Numbered from the stretch's first letter, positions 28,067 to 41,933 are shown. The stretch is DNA of 54,994 nt from Oppiella nova (GCA_905397405.1 CAJPVJ010000040.1:1-54994); one strand, 5' to 3'. Notes: generated from the letters alone by a model not told the origin. Made by a program: numbers and translations.

Positions 28067-29061
28067 GAGTGATGGTTGAGAACAATATGATAATCGGAAG
28101 ACTTATTCATTTGATAATAAAAACGGCGAAACACAATGAGTGGGCCATACATGTGAAGTGCCGTACAGTACAGGGGATCCCATATTAAGTATATATGATG
28201 ATGGCGTCAAGTCATTAATCAATATCCCTTAACTGAATGTACGATAAATCGCTATCTCTATCAGCAAAAAATAGGGAGGAAGGGGTGAATGGAGTAGAAG
28301 TGTTGTGTATGTATTGTATTGTATGTTTGGAGTATACGGTAATGTCTACTGACTATCACTTAATATTATATAAGCGACTGATTGTAATAAATTAATAAAC
28401 ACTTGACAGCTCTAAACACTTAGCCGTCACTTTCATTCACGACACACACATAGTCTACCAAAAAACGTCAGTCTCGGGGAAAGGCATATATTATAATGTG
28501 CGGGTGCACTCTGGCACTCAATGGGCACCGATATGTCACAAGTCGTATCAACAACACGAGTGGGGGTTAAAGTATTTAACGTTTTATAAGAATTATTGAT
28601 TATTAAATATATTCAAAAAACGGTTACATTTTTTTCTCGGTTACTGTTATGTAAAGGTTATGTATTGTGTCTATGAATTGCATTATTCATATGTGTAACA
28701 AAAAAAATTATGATATATTTATATTTTATCGTCAAATTATTATACACTTCACTACTAACACATAAAAGTTTAACATAAAAAACAACAAATATTTAATAAA
28801 TATTTATATGTTTTAATATAAATGTAAGCATTTTTCTCTCTCCACACTCTCGTAACAAACTTTTTTATGCATTCATTAGCCGCGAGAATGAAGTGTTAAT
28901 TATAATGATTTTTGACTTAAGATTTTTCACTCCATTTACATAAAAAACATTTATAAAGTTATAAAACGAAATGAATTTATCGATTCTTTAGAGTAAAATA
29001 TTTTTATAGATTGTCTTTCAAAGCAAACAATCGATTGATACGAATGACAGAGAAAATGCTT

Positions 29062-29064
<3 letters not shown>

Positions 29065-29104
<40 letters not shown>
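29065..29104 (+). repeat. (GA)n microsatellite, 40 bp
   Basis: Uninterrupted, preceded by GCTTTGC. Confidence 0.99.
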
Positions 29105-29107
<3 letters not shown>

Positions 29108-29539
29108 GAAAGAGAGAAATGTAATAATAAATCAGAAAAATATTTTTCGTCCCAAATTATGTTAATTTTGATAATCAAAAGCGCAAAACATATCTTCAGT
29201 CAATTAGGTTCAGGGCTTTCGTTAGCCTAAAACTAAAGCCTAAAAATCAAATTAAATTATAATTCTCTAAAACAAACATTTGCTGAGAGAATAGGATATA
29301 ATGCCGTATAATAGCTGATGTGCTGTATTTGCATGTGTGATGTGTGGCAGTGTTTGTGAGCACAAGTGGGCAGTAGTCAAGAGTGTAGAGGAGAGTCATT
29401 ATTCATATTTTTCAATAATGCAAATAACAGCTCTCTCTCTCTCTCTCTCTCTCTCACTAACTCTCGCTCTCTGTTTGTTTGGACGGCATATGTGTTTTGT
29501 GTGTCTTTTATATTTGGCTTTAGTTTTACGTAAAGCTTT

Positions 29540-29567
29540 NNNNNNNNNNNNNNNNNNNNNNNNNNNN
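29540..29567. other. assembly gap (28 N)
   Basis: Run of N between unique sequence ending AAAGCTTT and a GA tract, so the unresolved bases abut a microsatellite. Confidence 0.99.
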
Positions 29568-30545
29568 AGTGAGAGAGAGAGAGAGAGAGAGAGAGCACAA
29601 GGAGTGTGTGTGTGGAAAGGGATGTATGGAAAGGCTTTTGGCCTAAATTAACTCTTATTGCAATTTTACTAAAAGTAAAGCAAAGCGTGTATATATAGTG
29701 CGGCGGATAATTAGTTTTGTGCCAAATATTGCTCTCTTCCTATTACTGTTACTCTTAATGCAAATATTCTCTCCAATACTGAGAAGCCTTTACGCAAACA
29801 CAACACAAACTCTAGAGAAAAGTGTTCACAGAATACACACAATGAGACTAAAGAGTGGTATAGTATTGGCAAAAGTGTTGGCACTGAAAACGCTGGGCTA
29901 TAGCCATAGCCATAGAATATTCTGTGTGTATGTGTTGTGCAATAGCGGTGTATATGTATATATCTATGGCATTCTTGTGCCTACAGTTTTATGGCATATA
30001 ATGGCTCACAATTGTTATTCTTTCGCTACCATTCCCCTCAACTCCTCTCCGTTCACTCCAATTGATTATATTTTTCCGTGAATTTACACTAAATTAGTGT
30101 TTACTTCCAATAATACCAACGCAAACACAAATGCAAAACAAGAGACTATTATTTTATTATCGAAAATAAGCGCACATTTAAAACGCGAGTTAATAATAAA
30201 AATATCAAAAAAACAAAGAGTTTTCGCTGTAAAAGTCAAAACAATTGATTTTTTCTCTATTCGCAAACAAATCATTAAAATTCATGACAGAAATACGAAA
30301 CGAGATAAATATATTGAAAATATTTTTATATAAGTAAAGAATTTTTTTTAAAGAAACAACAAAATAATTAAATACATAGTTTTGGCACACAATGGGGAGA
30401 GAGTATTCATAGGAATTGTGATTCAATCGAGACTATGGCAATACAGCTAAAAAGGGGACGGGTAGGTAAATGCCAATTAGGCACATGTGAATTATATGCA
30501 AATATCGTGTGTTGATATCACACACGCTTTCAAATAGATATATTT

Positions 30546-30692
30546 AGTGAGAGAGAATGCGAGAGAAATAATAATAATAATAAAGAATTGAGAGAAATAT
30601 CGCCGGTAATAGACATTAGATAGTGAATGGGCATTAATACTCACTCCAAACCTTTATAATTTCTGTTAGATTTATAAAATGCGTGGATAGGG

Positions 30693-30730
<38 letters not shown>

Positions 30731-31050
30731 ATACAAAATGATACATTAGATTAGAGTAAAGGTTGGGCCGACACATACACACAATATGATTATTATGACG
30801 ACTAGTGGCACATCACTGCCTAATACTATTTGAATGGCTATTATTGTGTTGCAAACACTAATACGGTTGGTCAGCATGACTACAGTTTAATGGCAGGCAA
30901 TACAACACAATGGGAAATACGTGATGTGAATCAATGGCCGGCCCCGCAGTGTATATATGAGGCGCCCATTCACTATCTAATGTCTATTACCGGCGATATT
31001 TCTCTCAATTCTTTATTATTATTATTATTTCTCTCGCATTTTCTCTCACT
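30546..31050. repeat. inverted repeat, 87-bp arms, 331-bp loop
   Basis: Arms 30546-30632 and 30964-31050 are reverse complements with one mismatch, and include an AAT/ATT run. The loop 30633-30963 carries the GA tract 30699-30729. Unlike the 127-bp copies, this pair has a mismatch and a different length. Confidence 0.88.
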
Positions 31051-32262
31051 TTTACGGCAATAATTTTTTTCATATAACTGTCGTAACCTTTGCTAACAAA
31101 TAGCAAGTGAACCGTCCATTGGGCTCATAGGATGCGTGTGTGTGTGTGCGGTGTCTGTGCCCTCACAGGCAATGTATGGCCACTAATAGTAATATTGTTA
31201 TCGACAGACATTACTCGTAAAAGTAAGCCCAGAGTAATAAACTCCAACAAACCGTAAACTAACTCATCGACAACTTATTTATTATACGCTTTTTTCTCGT
31301 ATCAAAACTTCGTAATATTACATACAATGTGTTTGCGGGGGAAGGGATGATGAGCACTGGCTCTCTAACCGTAAGGCCTTAACTCTATCGCCGTTGACAG
31401 TAGTAAACACTGTGTAAACTGATAGCGTATGTCCAACCCGTGTGTATGCCGGCGCTCACATACAAAGTCATCGATAACTTATGCTAATGTGTTGTGTTTT
31501 TACACCAGAATTATATTAAAATTAATTACATTAACGCTTTTGAAGGCAATCATAAGTTAAAGTTTTGGTCTCTTATACTCTGTATATATATATATTGAGT
31601 AACTCTTTCGGTGAATAAGTTTGCGATTCAATTAAAACACACCGAAAGGATAGTTAGGAAACACATAAATCAAGCCATGGATTGGATTCACGAGTCATTT
31701 TCGAAAACCCCTTTCATATTATATATCGATAATTAAGACTACAGTATACAAAGTATATTGTATTTTGTATTATAAGTATATATATACGCGTTTTTCGAGA
31801 TATACTGTATATGTTTTGGCAAAAGTGGTGCTGCAATGAGAGTGGAAAGTGATGCTAAGTCCACACACATAACGCCAGTTCCCCGAGCACTTGGAGAGCA
31901 ATATGTAAATTATGCTTTCGGTTGCCATTAATTACTATGGAATTAGTAATTATGCTCTGAATGTAAATAAAAATCCGTTGCATTCGTAACGCTGTTTGGG
32001 GACCAACTCATTAAGACCGGGGGAAACGACCAGAATCTCTAATACCAGTTCCCATCCCCTCCACCAAACACCATAACCCAACTCTAACAATGCATTTTGC
32101 AGAGTATTATATCGGAATAAATATATTTCAGATTTTTCGTGAGGCAAACAAGAAAAATATTTTTCGCTTATTATAATGATATACATATTTGTGACAGTAT
32201 TTACGCATAAAACCATAAGTTTTGCGAAATTATAAAAATAACATTTCATTCAGAGTTTTGTG

Positions 32263-32299
<37 letters not shown>

Positions 32300-32700
32300 A
32301 AAGTTTAGACTTTACTTAATTAAGTGCAAAGAAGAGAAAGAAATTTCAAATATTTCTCCATTCATTTAAAAGTAGATTTTGATGTTATGTTTGTTTGAAA
32401 GCAAATAGAAAGTGGAGTTCAGAGGAGCACAGGAGGGAAATGAGAGCCAAAAGACATTGCAAAAAGCTAAACAGAAAAAAGCGATTTCTTATTTAAAAAT
32501 TAACTGCTAGTATCGTTTGGCAATCATTAGCGAAAATCTCTATACACTTCGGTGTATATAATATGATTGACTTCGCCAGCAATGGATAGAGAATAGAGAA
32601 GTGAATGATATAATAAAAAATTGATTTAACGCTAAACAAAAACCTCCATTAATGGCAAAACACTAAAAGGTTTTTACAGTTTATATATAAAATAAAAGGC
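31051..32700. other. AT-rich non-coding stretch
   Basis: One GA tract (32265-32296), a TG run near 31135. No coding signal or repeat copy recognised. Confidence 0.55.
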
Positions 32701-33495
32701 AGAGAGAGAGAGAGAGAGAGCAACAAAAAGGCAAACGAATAGCTGAGACACGAGATTATATGCAATACTAATGAACACAACGAACGCAAAATTTATATTT
32801 TTTGATACTCTTCTGTCTAATCTCTCTCTCTCTCTCTCTCTCGCACAGCTATTATATAATACTTAGGTCTCAAACCGCATACTGTGAGTGCCATTTCTTA
32901 AAAACCAAAAAGGCAAACCTCCCATTCCCCACTCTCCCACTCCCTCCCACAGTCCTCCCCATTCTCTCACACGCGATGTTATAGTTTTTGATATGTATTT
33001 TAAGACCATTTCTGGTCCACTCAAACAAAAATTGTTGTAAAAAATTGTTGGGCTTTTCGATTGCAATACATTATATATCTATCATAAAAGCTGGCATTTT
33101 ATAAGAAATATTTTATGTAATGGTTTTTCGCTATATATATAAAAGTTTTAGATATATTTTCAAACAGAGTTTGAGTGCCTTTACTAATGGCTTACAGCGA
33201 GTTTGGGTGACATAACTGTGCGATTGTGTGTGTGTTTTGGCCAACAGATGAGCTATATATACAGTATATGGTTGTGCCGTATCGCTGGTTGTGTTGGGTA
33301 TCACTTACAGACACTATTATCAAAGTTATCTGTTTTTTGTTGTGTTTTTCTGCTTCCACTTCACCTAAGAATGAGAGACTGAGAGACCATTCGCTGATAA
33401 TCTTCAGCACAGAAACTCTCTATAAGTTTGCGTTCGTTGTGTTCATTAGTATTGCATATAATCTCGTGTCTCAGCTATTCGTTTGCCTTTTTGTT

Positions 33496-33516
<21 letters not shown>
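32701..33516. repeat. exact inverted repeat, 90-bp arms (32701-32790 and 33427-33516)
   Basis: The left arm starts with GA (32701-32720) and the right arm ends with CT (33497-33516). Immediately after the left arm, 32792-32918 is a 127-bp sequence copied exactly at 35575-35701. Confidence 0.9.
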
Positions 33517-33535
<19 letters not shown>

Positions 33536-33875
33536 AAAAGAATTACATGAATAGAGTTGTAGAGAGAAATGAGAATTTATATAAAAATGAATTAATGAAT
33601 GAATGATTCAAATTGCGAGTCGAAAAACTCAATAAAAAATGAGTGAATATTTGTGTGCGAATTGATGTGTGTTTTGGTGGATATGTGTTGTGTAGTGGCG
33701 CTCATCCCTTATGCGCCCAATTTTTGCTCATCTCTTATACAGTCTTTTTTCGCTCTCTAAGTATGTATATCCCTCTCTCTCTCTCTCCAGTTCCTCTCAA
33801 TGCTCTCTTCTCTATGTATTTCTCTCATACATTATTAATGTGCATTAGCACGAACTCACTCTATGTTGTTGTTGT

Positions 33876-33876
<1 letters not shown>

Positions 33877-33917
<41 letters not shown>
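33877..33917 (+). repeat. (CT)n microsatellite, 41 bp
   Basis: Uninterrupted, preceded by (TTG)n and followed 30 bp on by a (TGTC)n run at about 33948-33963. Confidence 0.99.
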
Positions 33918-33921
<4 letters not shown>

Positions 33922-34379
33922 TGCTGGATGTGGTGGCAGTGACTGTGCTGTCTGTCTGTCTGTGCACTTATTATTGGGTATGAATTTTAGTGAATCCATG
34001 AATGCATTGTACACTGAGATCCTGTTACTAAAAGGCCTACTCTATTGTAATTCGCATCTTAAGGATATATTAAAGCAAATCATGTGAACATTTATATACC
34101 GATTGCTATTCATTTGGTGATATTATAGCCGCGAATAGAAATCGCTGCCAATGTATGCCACAGAGCGCCAGTAGTTTGTAGTACTTGGCATTATTTGTTG
34201 CCCTTTTTATAGCCCTTATACACAATATTATTATTATTGCAGTTATTATTGTTATTATAATTCTTATTCTCGATTGCAATGCCTTTATTATAGCAGAAAT
34301 CTATGGCAATAATTGATTGATTTCCGATTCGCTTATAATAAAAACGTTAATATCTGTATATATGGTATGCGAAAGAGAC

Positions 34380-34381
<2 letters not shown>

Positions 34382-34425
<44 letters not shown>
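34382..34425 (+). repeat. (GA)n microsatellite, 44 bp
   Basis: Uninterrupted run only 465 bp from the previous CT tract, in the opposite strand sense. Confidence 0.99.
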
Positions 34426-34428
<3 letters not shown>

Positions 34429-35574
34429 GAGTAATTTGTGTTCCCATTGGGCAGTCATTAACCAAAGGCTACCCTTCAATGTTATAACACTTTTATGTGT
34501 ACTTTAGTTAAACCAGTCGTTCCCAGCATTTAATGTCATTATTATTGTTATTATGTGTTCATTCAAAATAAGGAAACAACAAAATCTATCGATAATTTAT
34601 TGCCAATAATACGATGGGAAAAAATATAACAATAACTTTAATACATGGAGAGAGAAAAATGTGCATTTCTTTTGATATCTGTGCAAACATAGTGTTTGTT
34701 TAGCGTTTAAATTCATTGATGTTGAGCTCAACACAAATGTCATATTAATAACTGATTATATAATTGAAAAGTCAATCATATTTTATATGCGATAAAGAAT
34801 TGCCTCACATTTGCAACCATTCACTCACAAACTCGCACTCAATATAATAGGCATAAGAATTCACATATCAATCATTTAGACAAATAAATACATAATTTTA
34901 TTTTTTTTATCATTATTTGTGTCGAAATATAAACACATTTTTCAGATAGCATTGAGTTTTTGAGTTTTATTAAAATATTTTTAAACAAGAAAAAAGTGTT
35001 TTTTTGTGAGAAATGTTTGGCTCTTATTATACGATTGTCGAGGATTTTGTGTTGTGCCCTAATTTGTGACAAAAAAGGCTCAGAATTTAGTTATCAATAA
35101 ATCTAATTCTTAAGCACAACAACAAAACATATTTATTTGAAATCGGATCTAAACAGTACTGTCGGCCACACCATCGCACATGTAATCCGTAATCATAGAT
35201 ACGTTTTGTGTGTTTCGCGTCTGAAGTGATAGTTATTTCTCTCTCTCTCTCTCTCTATCTCTCCAAACACTGACTGCACGTATGGATAAAGTCTTAGAGT
35301 CGGTGGTAGTTGTAGTGTCTCTGTAGCGGTGTTTGCGGTGATGTTGTGATCCGTCAGACATGAGGAGACAGCGAAGTGATGTTTCGGTCAAAATCCCAAA
35401 CAATAATCTGACGGCTCTGACAATACTGTGTGTCAGGAGACAAATGAAGGCAAATGTCACACATTTTTTGATGTTTACAGCTATATATCCGTACACTTTA
35501 TACGATACTTAGCACACATGCACTGTATATACACAACACACGTATATTGTAATAACTTGACTTGACTTATGATT

Positions 35575-36112
35575 TTTATATTTTTTGATACTCTTCTGTC
35601 TAATCTCTCTCTCTCTCTCTCTCTCGCACAGCTATTATATAATACTTAGGTCTCAAACCGCATACTGTGAGTGCCATTTCTTAAAAACCAAAAAGGCAAA
35701 CNGCTTGAGGACAGTAAGGGAACGGTATGTTCGGGGAGAATATTGGGTAAAAACTTTGCATGTGTTTAAGAGACCAGTTTTGGGTATATACAGTATATAT
35801 GAAAACCAAAAGTCAAATATAAAAACCCAAATAATCATAACAATAATGAGTTAATGTTAGCCTTTTTCTCAGTACTCGTAGTATTTATAACAAATACTCG
35901 CAATCAATAAATTTATTTAGTGTTTGTTTTGGGACAGGGAGTGAAAGGGAATGGGAGAGAGAGGGATGTAGAAAGTGTTAGTCGAGTGGAGTGGAGAGAA
36001 ACGGTTGGCTTTTGGCCTAATTTTTGCCATATGTTTAGTCAGTCATTCAAACAAATTGTCAAATAAAGTGTATAAAAGAGGAAAACTAACGACAAAATAA
36101 CATATTATACAC

Positions 36113-36152
<40 letters not shown>
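35575..36152 (+). repeat. chimeric segment joined at a single N
   Basis: 35575-35701 equals 32792-32918 (127 bp). N at 35702. 35703-36152 is, by eye, identical to 37134-37583 (about 450 bp). Both end in GA tracts. Two unrelated source segments meet at an ambiguous base. Confidence 0.95.

Positions 36153-36171
<19 letters not shown>
36117..36171 (+). repeat. (GA)n microsatellite, 55 bp, one interruption
   Basis: Longest GA tract in the window, interrupted by AA at 36153-36154; the interruption is where copy 35703-36152 stops matching its partner at 37134. Confidence 0.98.
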
Positions 36172-37133
36172 TTTTAGGTTTCGCCTATTGCTATGAGAGT
36201 TGAGATGAGACTAAGTTTTCTCTAACGCCTCGCAAATGTTATCTATAAATAGATCTATGAGTTTAGAAACAGCAAAACGAAAGCCTTATATAACACTCAA
36301 ATTAAACTGCATTTCTCGCTGTATGCGCGCAAAAACACGGTTACAATCAATGCAATCCTCTTTTGATCAAATATGACAACGACTGAGAAGCAAAAGATCC
36401 AATAAAGTGGAGAAAATGAAATTTATTGATGAGTTTCGAGAATTGGCTTCAATATCAATACACAAACACCAGACACTGAGTGAGACCGACGTATCCATAC
36501 AGGGCTAAAACACACAGCACTTATAGCCCACAATCCACCTGAACATCTCGTATATACATCTCAATCAATCGCCGTATTAAAGGTTATATTCATATAAATA
36601 ATGGATTGCAAACAAAATGCAAATTGAATGCAATGTTGTAATGCATTGGCGAGAGTTCTCCTATGCATTCGCACCCCTTAATCAGACTTCACTGCATTAA
36701 TGCTAATCATATTCAATACAAATACGCTGCAAAAATTCAAACACTTTAATACGAGTTTTGAATTTTTCATAATTTATTTCGTGACCCAAAAAACCAAAAA
36801 GTCTAAGCAAAAAAAATATATATTCAAAAATATTCTTTAATCAAAATTTTACCAAATTCCTAGCGTATATTATTATTTACAACCATATACTGTATACCGT
36901 ATACTACTATATGCACACAACTGTATACATCTCAATGTTATGGTTAAGTCATAAAGTTTTACATATAAATCACTGGCCCTCTCAGACGCAAAAATTTATA
37001 TTTATTTCACTTTAAAACTTCACACAAAAATCCATTGATAGGTCTCTGATATGGCAGAAGTTAAGTCTCTTAACAAATATAAATAAACATCACATCAAAA
37101 GTTGAAGTCTAGGGAAAAAATATTACACTTTAC

Positions 37134-37543
37134 GCTTGAGGACAGTAAGGGAACGGTATGTTCGGGGAGAATATTGGGTAAAAACTTTGCATGTGTTTAA
37201 GAGACCAGTTTTGGGTATATACAGTATATATGAAAACCAAAAGTCAAATATAAAAACCCAAATAATCATAACAATAATGAGTTAATGTTAGCCTTTTTCT
37301 CAGTACTCGTAGTATTTATAACAAATACTCGCAATCAATAAATTTATTTAGTGTTTGTTTTGGGACAGGGAGTGAAAGGGAATGGGAGAGAGAGGGATGT
37401 AGAAAGTGTTAGTCGAGTGGAGTGGAGAGAAACGGTTGGCTTTTGGCCTAATTTTTGCCATATGTTTAGTCAGTCATTCAAACAAATTGTCAAATAAAGT
37501 GTATAAAAGAGGAAAACTAACGACAAAATAACATATTATACAC

Positions 37544-37583
<40 letters not shown>
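37134..37583 (+). repeat. second copy of 35703-36152
   Basis: Begins GCTTGAGGACAGTAAGGG and ends in the GA tract 37547-37584; no differences seen from the earlier copy up to the tract. Between the copies (36153-37133) is AT-rich unique sequence without genes. Confidence 0.93.
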
Positions 37584-37584
<1 letters not shown>

Positions 37585-37588
<4 letters not shown>

Positions 37589-37830
37589 TTGCACGCAAAT
37601 GTATGCCAAACTGTGTGACAAAATAATAAAAAATTAGCCAAATATTAGACGCACACCAGCTATACAGTAGAGCACTGGTAGGGCATACGTATGGAAACAT
37701 TCATTTGTCTTATCCGTATGACAAGATGGCAACGAGGGGGCGGTCACGGGGGTCAGCGGTCGCATCAAAATTATTTTGCGAAACGATGGATACAATTGAT
37801 AAACGAATCAAATGGATAAAAGAGTGACTC

Positions 37831-37871
<41 letters not shown>

Positions 37872-38209
37872 CTGTGATGTGTGCCGTTATAATGGTGCGC
37901 GTCGTTCGCAATAAAATTAATGAATAGTTGGAGTGAAATACCAGTGCATCTCACTCTAGCACCGGGAGAGTGTATGGGGGAGAGTATGTGCGCGTAGGGA
38001 TAGGCAGCACTTTTTGCATCCATAGTTTGATTCAAATAGTATTTGAAAAGAAGTTATCACTCAAAGTCAAAATGAGAGATGAATTTATTGGACGAGTAAT
38101 CGCAGCAATACTTGTGTGCATTGAATATTCAAAACAGTTGTGAACATTGGGTCGGGAGAGACAGTAGAGAGCAGTCGAGAATTCATATAAATATATTCCT
38201 CCAATTCCT

Positions 38210-38253
<44 letters not shown>

Positions 38254-39637
38254 TTCATTCAGAATATATGAATATCTCTATAACTCTATATTCACGTCAA
38301 TTTCATGCGCTCTTTAATCATAAGAATAATGGTTTTTAAGTGAAAATTCTTTATTCTGTGAATCAGTGGCTAAACAATAATGAGAGACAGAATAAGTCGT
38401 GAATCGGGTTATTATGGGATTGTGTGCTACAACACACAGACAGAGTGACTCGTAATGGAAAGGGAGACACAGAGCTGAGTATAAAAAAGTGCATTTATAT
38501 GATTGTATTCGCCCATAGAGTCACTGCACTGGCATTCAATGCTTTTTGGCTTTTATTTTGGGTAACATTTTCTGCCAAACAAAACAGGAATACATTGATA
38601 GAAACGAATACATTGAATGTGTTTTTCTGGTATAAGAATTACAAAAATAAAATAAAATTCAAAGAAAGATAGAAAGAAAGAGAGGGGAAGAGAGTCGAGG
38701 TAATGGTGCGGAGCGTAGAGGGGGAGAGAGAGAGAGAGAGTAGGAGAGAGAGCTGAGGGAGAGAGAAATGACTTAGAAATGAGTCTTTTTAAAGCCAAGT
38801 GTTGGCTATAATGTTGTTGTGATGCCAACACCACTTTTCTCTCTATATATCTTATGCCTGCAATTGTATCGCACAGATAGCGGAGTGCATTGGAGAAGAT
38901 GTCGTATACCCTCTCCCTATCCATCCCTCTCTCCCAATGTCTCATCCAAAGCGACAAAATTTATTTTGAATGAATGGCTAGAATTCCAGAAATTATTGCT
39001 ATTATATATACCACACAAACACTGGTATGGGATGTGAGGGAGAGAGTGAGTGAGAGACGGAAGAAATGGCAAACACTTTAAATTGATTTTCTCTTTTTTG
39101 TCGCTTTGAATAAAATTAATATATTTTTTACGATAAAGAGAAACGTCGTTATAATCAACACAAAACGGCTAATAAATAAAATGACTATCATTTAGATCAC
39201 TATAACAATTGAATGTCACTTATGCTGTCTCTCTCTCTCTCTCTCTCTCTCTCAGAGTCAGTCAGTCACTCACTCACTAATGTTGTGATCATTAATAACA
39301 CAAAATGTTTAAAAAATAATATATTATTTATTTTGTCCAACAATTCAATGCAACATAGCGTTTGGACACAATGTAGAGCCCAATGCATACAAATAAAGTA
39401 CAGAAATATAATACTGAATCAAAACTCATTGGCGTTTGCATTGAAAATGAGTAAAAAAGTGGAAATTTAAATCAGTGGCTGAAAAATGTACACCAATTTG
39501 ATAGGAAAAATGGGAGAAAAAGTGCAGAAATTTGAAACCATAAATATAACCCAATATAAGGGCTTTAGGTTTAAATGATAGTATCAGTTGTGGAGAGTCA
39601 ATGAGAGCACCGTTATATTGTATACACTATTTCTTAA

Positions 39638-39679
<42 letters not shown>

Positions 39680-40218
39680 ATTCATATGATTCATATGAGT
39701 TTCAAAGGCATCATAACTTTCCAAACGCTTTGTGTTTCGCATATATATATGAAAGAAGAGATCCAAAACTCAAAACTTGGGAAATAAAGGTTAGAATAAA
39801 GAGGGGAATGGCAGCCAAAGTGTGTGTATGTGTGTGTGAGACCCGGCGCACAATTTATATACAGTTAGATAATATGAATATATTTTAAATTCATTGTATG
39901 GGATATTATAAAAGCCGAGTACAGTATTAGATGCAGGGCTGGCATCACTACACCAGCAGCTACTGGTGTGAGACAACTGAGCGTCTGGTGTCTCATATGA
40001 ATTCGTACGCCAATGAAGGGATGCAGTGATGAACTGATACACACTTTTTTGGGATACGAAATGAAAATGAAATTGAGTTTCGGAGTCGTGTTGTAGAGAC
40101 TGAGCCGCGAATTGGAGATGAGATGAGAAGCGCAGCTGTTTTTCATGAGGTGACCGACGAATCTTAATCTCATCTCTTCCAACACCATATGTGTGTGAAT
40201 ATCGAGAACTTTGTACAT

Positions 40219-40249
<31 letters not shown>

Positions 40250-40760
40250 CACTCACTCTCACACTACCATTCAATACATTACATAATTCGCTGTATTTTT
40301 CTTGTTTAACATTTTGTGTCGAAAATATATATTGAAACAAAATATCAAATACTAAACGCAACACTTTTGGGCGACGCGTGAGATATTAAAAATCACTTTT
40401 GAAATATTGAAATTAAAATTTAAAATACTCTGTGAAAGCGGATATCAAAAACTTTTAATTTGTTATGAATTTTTAAATAATTATGGCATAAATTATATTG
40501 GCGTTTACCCAGTGAAAAGTAAGCCATAATAGTACTGCGAGTGTCATTCAATGGCTATGTTTGTCATATACTAGTATAAAGTTGGTGCAGAAATTTAAAA
40601 CTCATATATAATAAGTCCAACGCTTATGGTGTGTATAAACAACGGTATAAAACGCATAGATTTTCTAATCCAATGGATTTCTTTCTGCACACAATCTCTT
40701 TCACTATCTCTAAGATATTATATGAATATCGCTATCAGAGAGTCAGCTCTCACTACACTT
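37585..40760. other. non-coding stretch; low-stop patch near 39.9-40.25 kb
   Basis: GA at 37831-37871 and 40219-40246, CT at 38213-38250, 39227-39253, 39642-39676. Around 39865-40252 two minus frames and a 32-codon plus frame (39931-40029, starting MQGWHHYTSSYWCETTERLV) are open together and base composition is more balanced. I recognise no family, so I do not call a gene. Confidence 0.5.
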
Positions 40761-41818
40761 TCTCTCTCTCTCTCTCGCTATCTATCTGTCCGCCACTTCC
40801 CTCCCCCGCACTCTCTCTGCTCGCTCTCCTCTTCGATATCTCTCTCTATCCATAGGCACTGGCATTATATTGAGTCATATTTATGTATGCAGTAGTAGTA
40901 TATGTCTACTTGTATTTCACACAATTAATATTGATCGCCATATATGATGGGGATGCGAGAGAGTGAGTGAGTGAGTGAGAGAGAGAGAGAGAGCACATAC
41001 CATAATATTATTATTATTTGAGACACTGCTCACTACTAATACAAAAGAGTGTAAGCCTTATATATGTAATGCACTTTTCGCACAGTAGTCACACCGGAGA
41101 AGCAAAAGAGAAAAAAAAATTCTCAACGATTATAATATTCACCGAAAAAAAATTGAGTGAAAGGAAAAAGTTTTGATGAAAAAATATTTTTAAAACACAA
41201 AAATAAGGCAAATTTTTTTCCACGAGTGAACGAGAAAGGGAATTATGAATTTATTATTAGCCTAACTGTGCGATAGTTATGTGTGTGTATGTCGTGTCTT
41301 ATATGCCGGTGACGACGACAATGACTATCAAACACACGGTGAGAGGGAAGGGAGGAGATGTGAGACACATATAGAATATGAGAGAAAATTAGACAAAGAA
41401 TATTATATTAAATATGAAATACAGGCTAAGAATTTGTGCAAATGTTGAGAGACTTTTGACTGGAATTTCTGCAGCGAAAACATAAGCACTTTGAGAGTTG
41501 TGCTCAAGAAATGCATAATAAAAATATATGCAATAGTAATGCAAATTATAGACCACAACGACAGTGTAAAGGCATTGGATATGTGTGTTATTATGTGTTA
41601 CATACGCTTTGGTCACACAATACCAGTGAGTGAATGGATAGACAATAGCTGTTAGTTAGTCATCATTTCGTGCTTTGGTTTTGCAAATAATAATAATTAC
41701 TAAAACTTAAAGACAATACTAGTTATTAGAGATCGCATTACAAACGCATGTATGGATTGAAACGCACAATGGGTTTATGTATTCAAGAGTAAGAGTTAAC
41801 TATAATGAGAGGAATAAG

Positions 41819-41852
<34 letters not shown>

Positions 41853-41914
41853 ACATACCACTATTAAGAGCGAGCGGAGAGAGTGCGGGGGAGGGAAGTG
41901 GCGGACAGATAGAT

Positions 41915-41933
<19 letters not shown>
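40761..41933. repeat. inverted repeat, 67-bp arms, one mismatch
   Basis: 40761-40827 pairs with 41867-41933 (core TCTGTCCGCCACTTCCCTCC). The GA tracts before 40995 and 41852 are also both followed by GCACATACCA in direct orientation, so direct and inverted copies are interleaved. Confidence 0.88.

Larger units (their letters stand above)
23040..30545. other. AT-rich non-coding stretch, one gap
   Basis: GA tracts at 23035-23063, 23303-23322, 23893-23912, 24118-24140, 25079-25100, 26674-26710, 27549-27567, 28036-28064, 29065-29104 and 29571-29595; CT at 24586-24610, 25779-25800, 29431-29455. The 127-codon plus frame 29698-30081 opens with GTG and has a Leu-rich start, but its length is expected by chance at this base composition. 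No gene supported. Confidence 0.55.
33517..35574. other. AT-rich non-coding stretch with long CT/GA tracts
   Basis: CT at 33497-33531 and 33877-33917, GA at 34382-34425, CT near 35239. Ser-Leu and Arg-Glu open frames only. No gene seen. Confidence 0.6.

Noticed and set aside
29698-30081. 127-codon plus-strand frame with a hydrophobic start
   Set aside because: Begins with GTG, no recognisable domain, and about one such frame is expected by chance in 55 kb at this base composition.
39791-40252. 153-codon minus-strand frame
   Set aside because: Starts in a GA tract (Ser-Leu run) and overlaps another equally long frame on the same strand; not distinguishable from chance.
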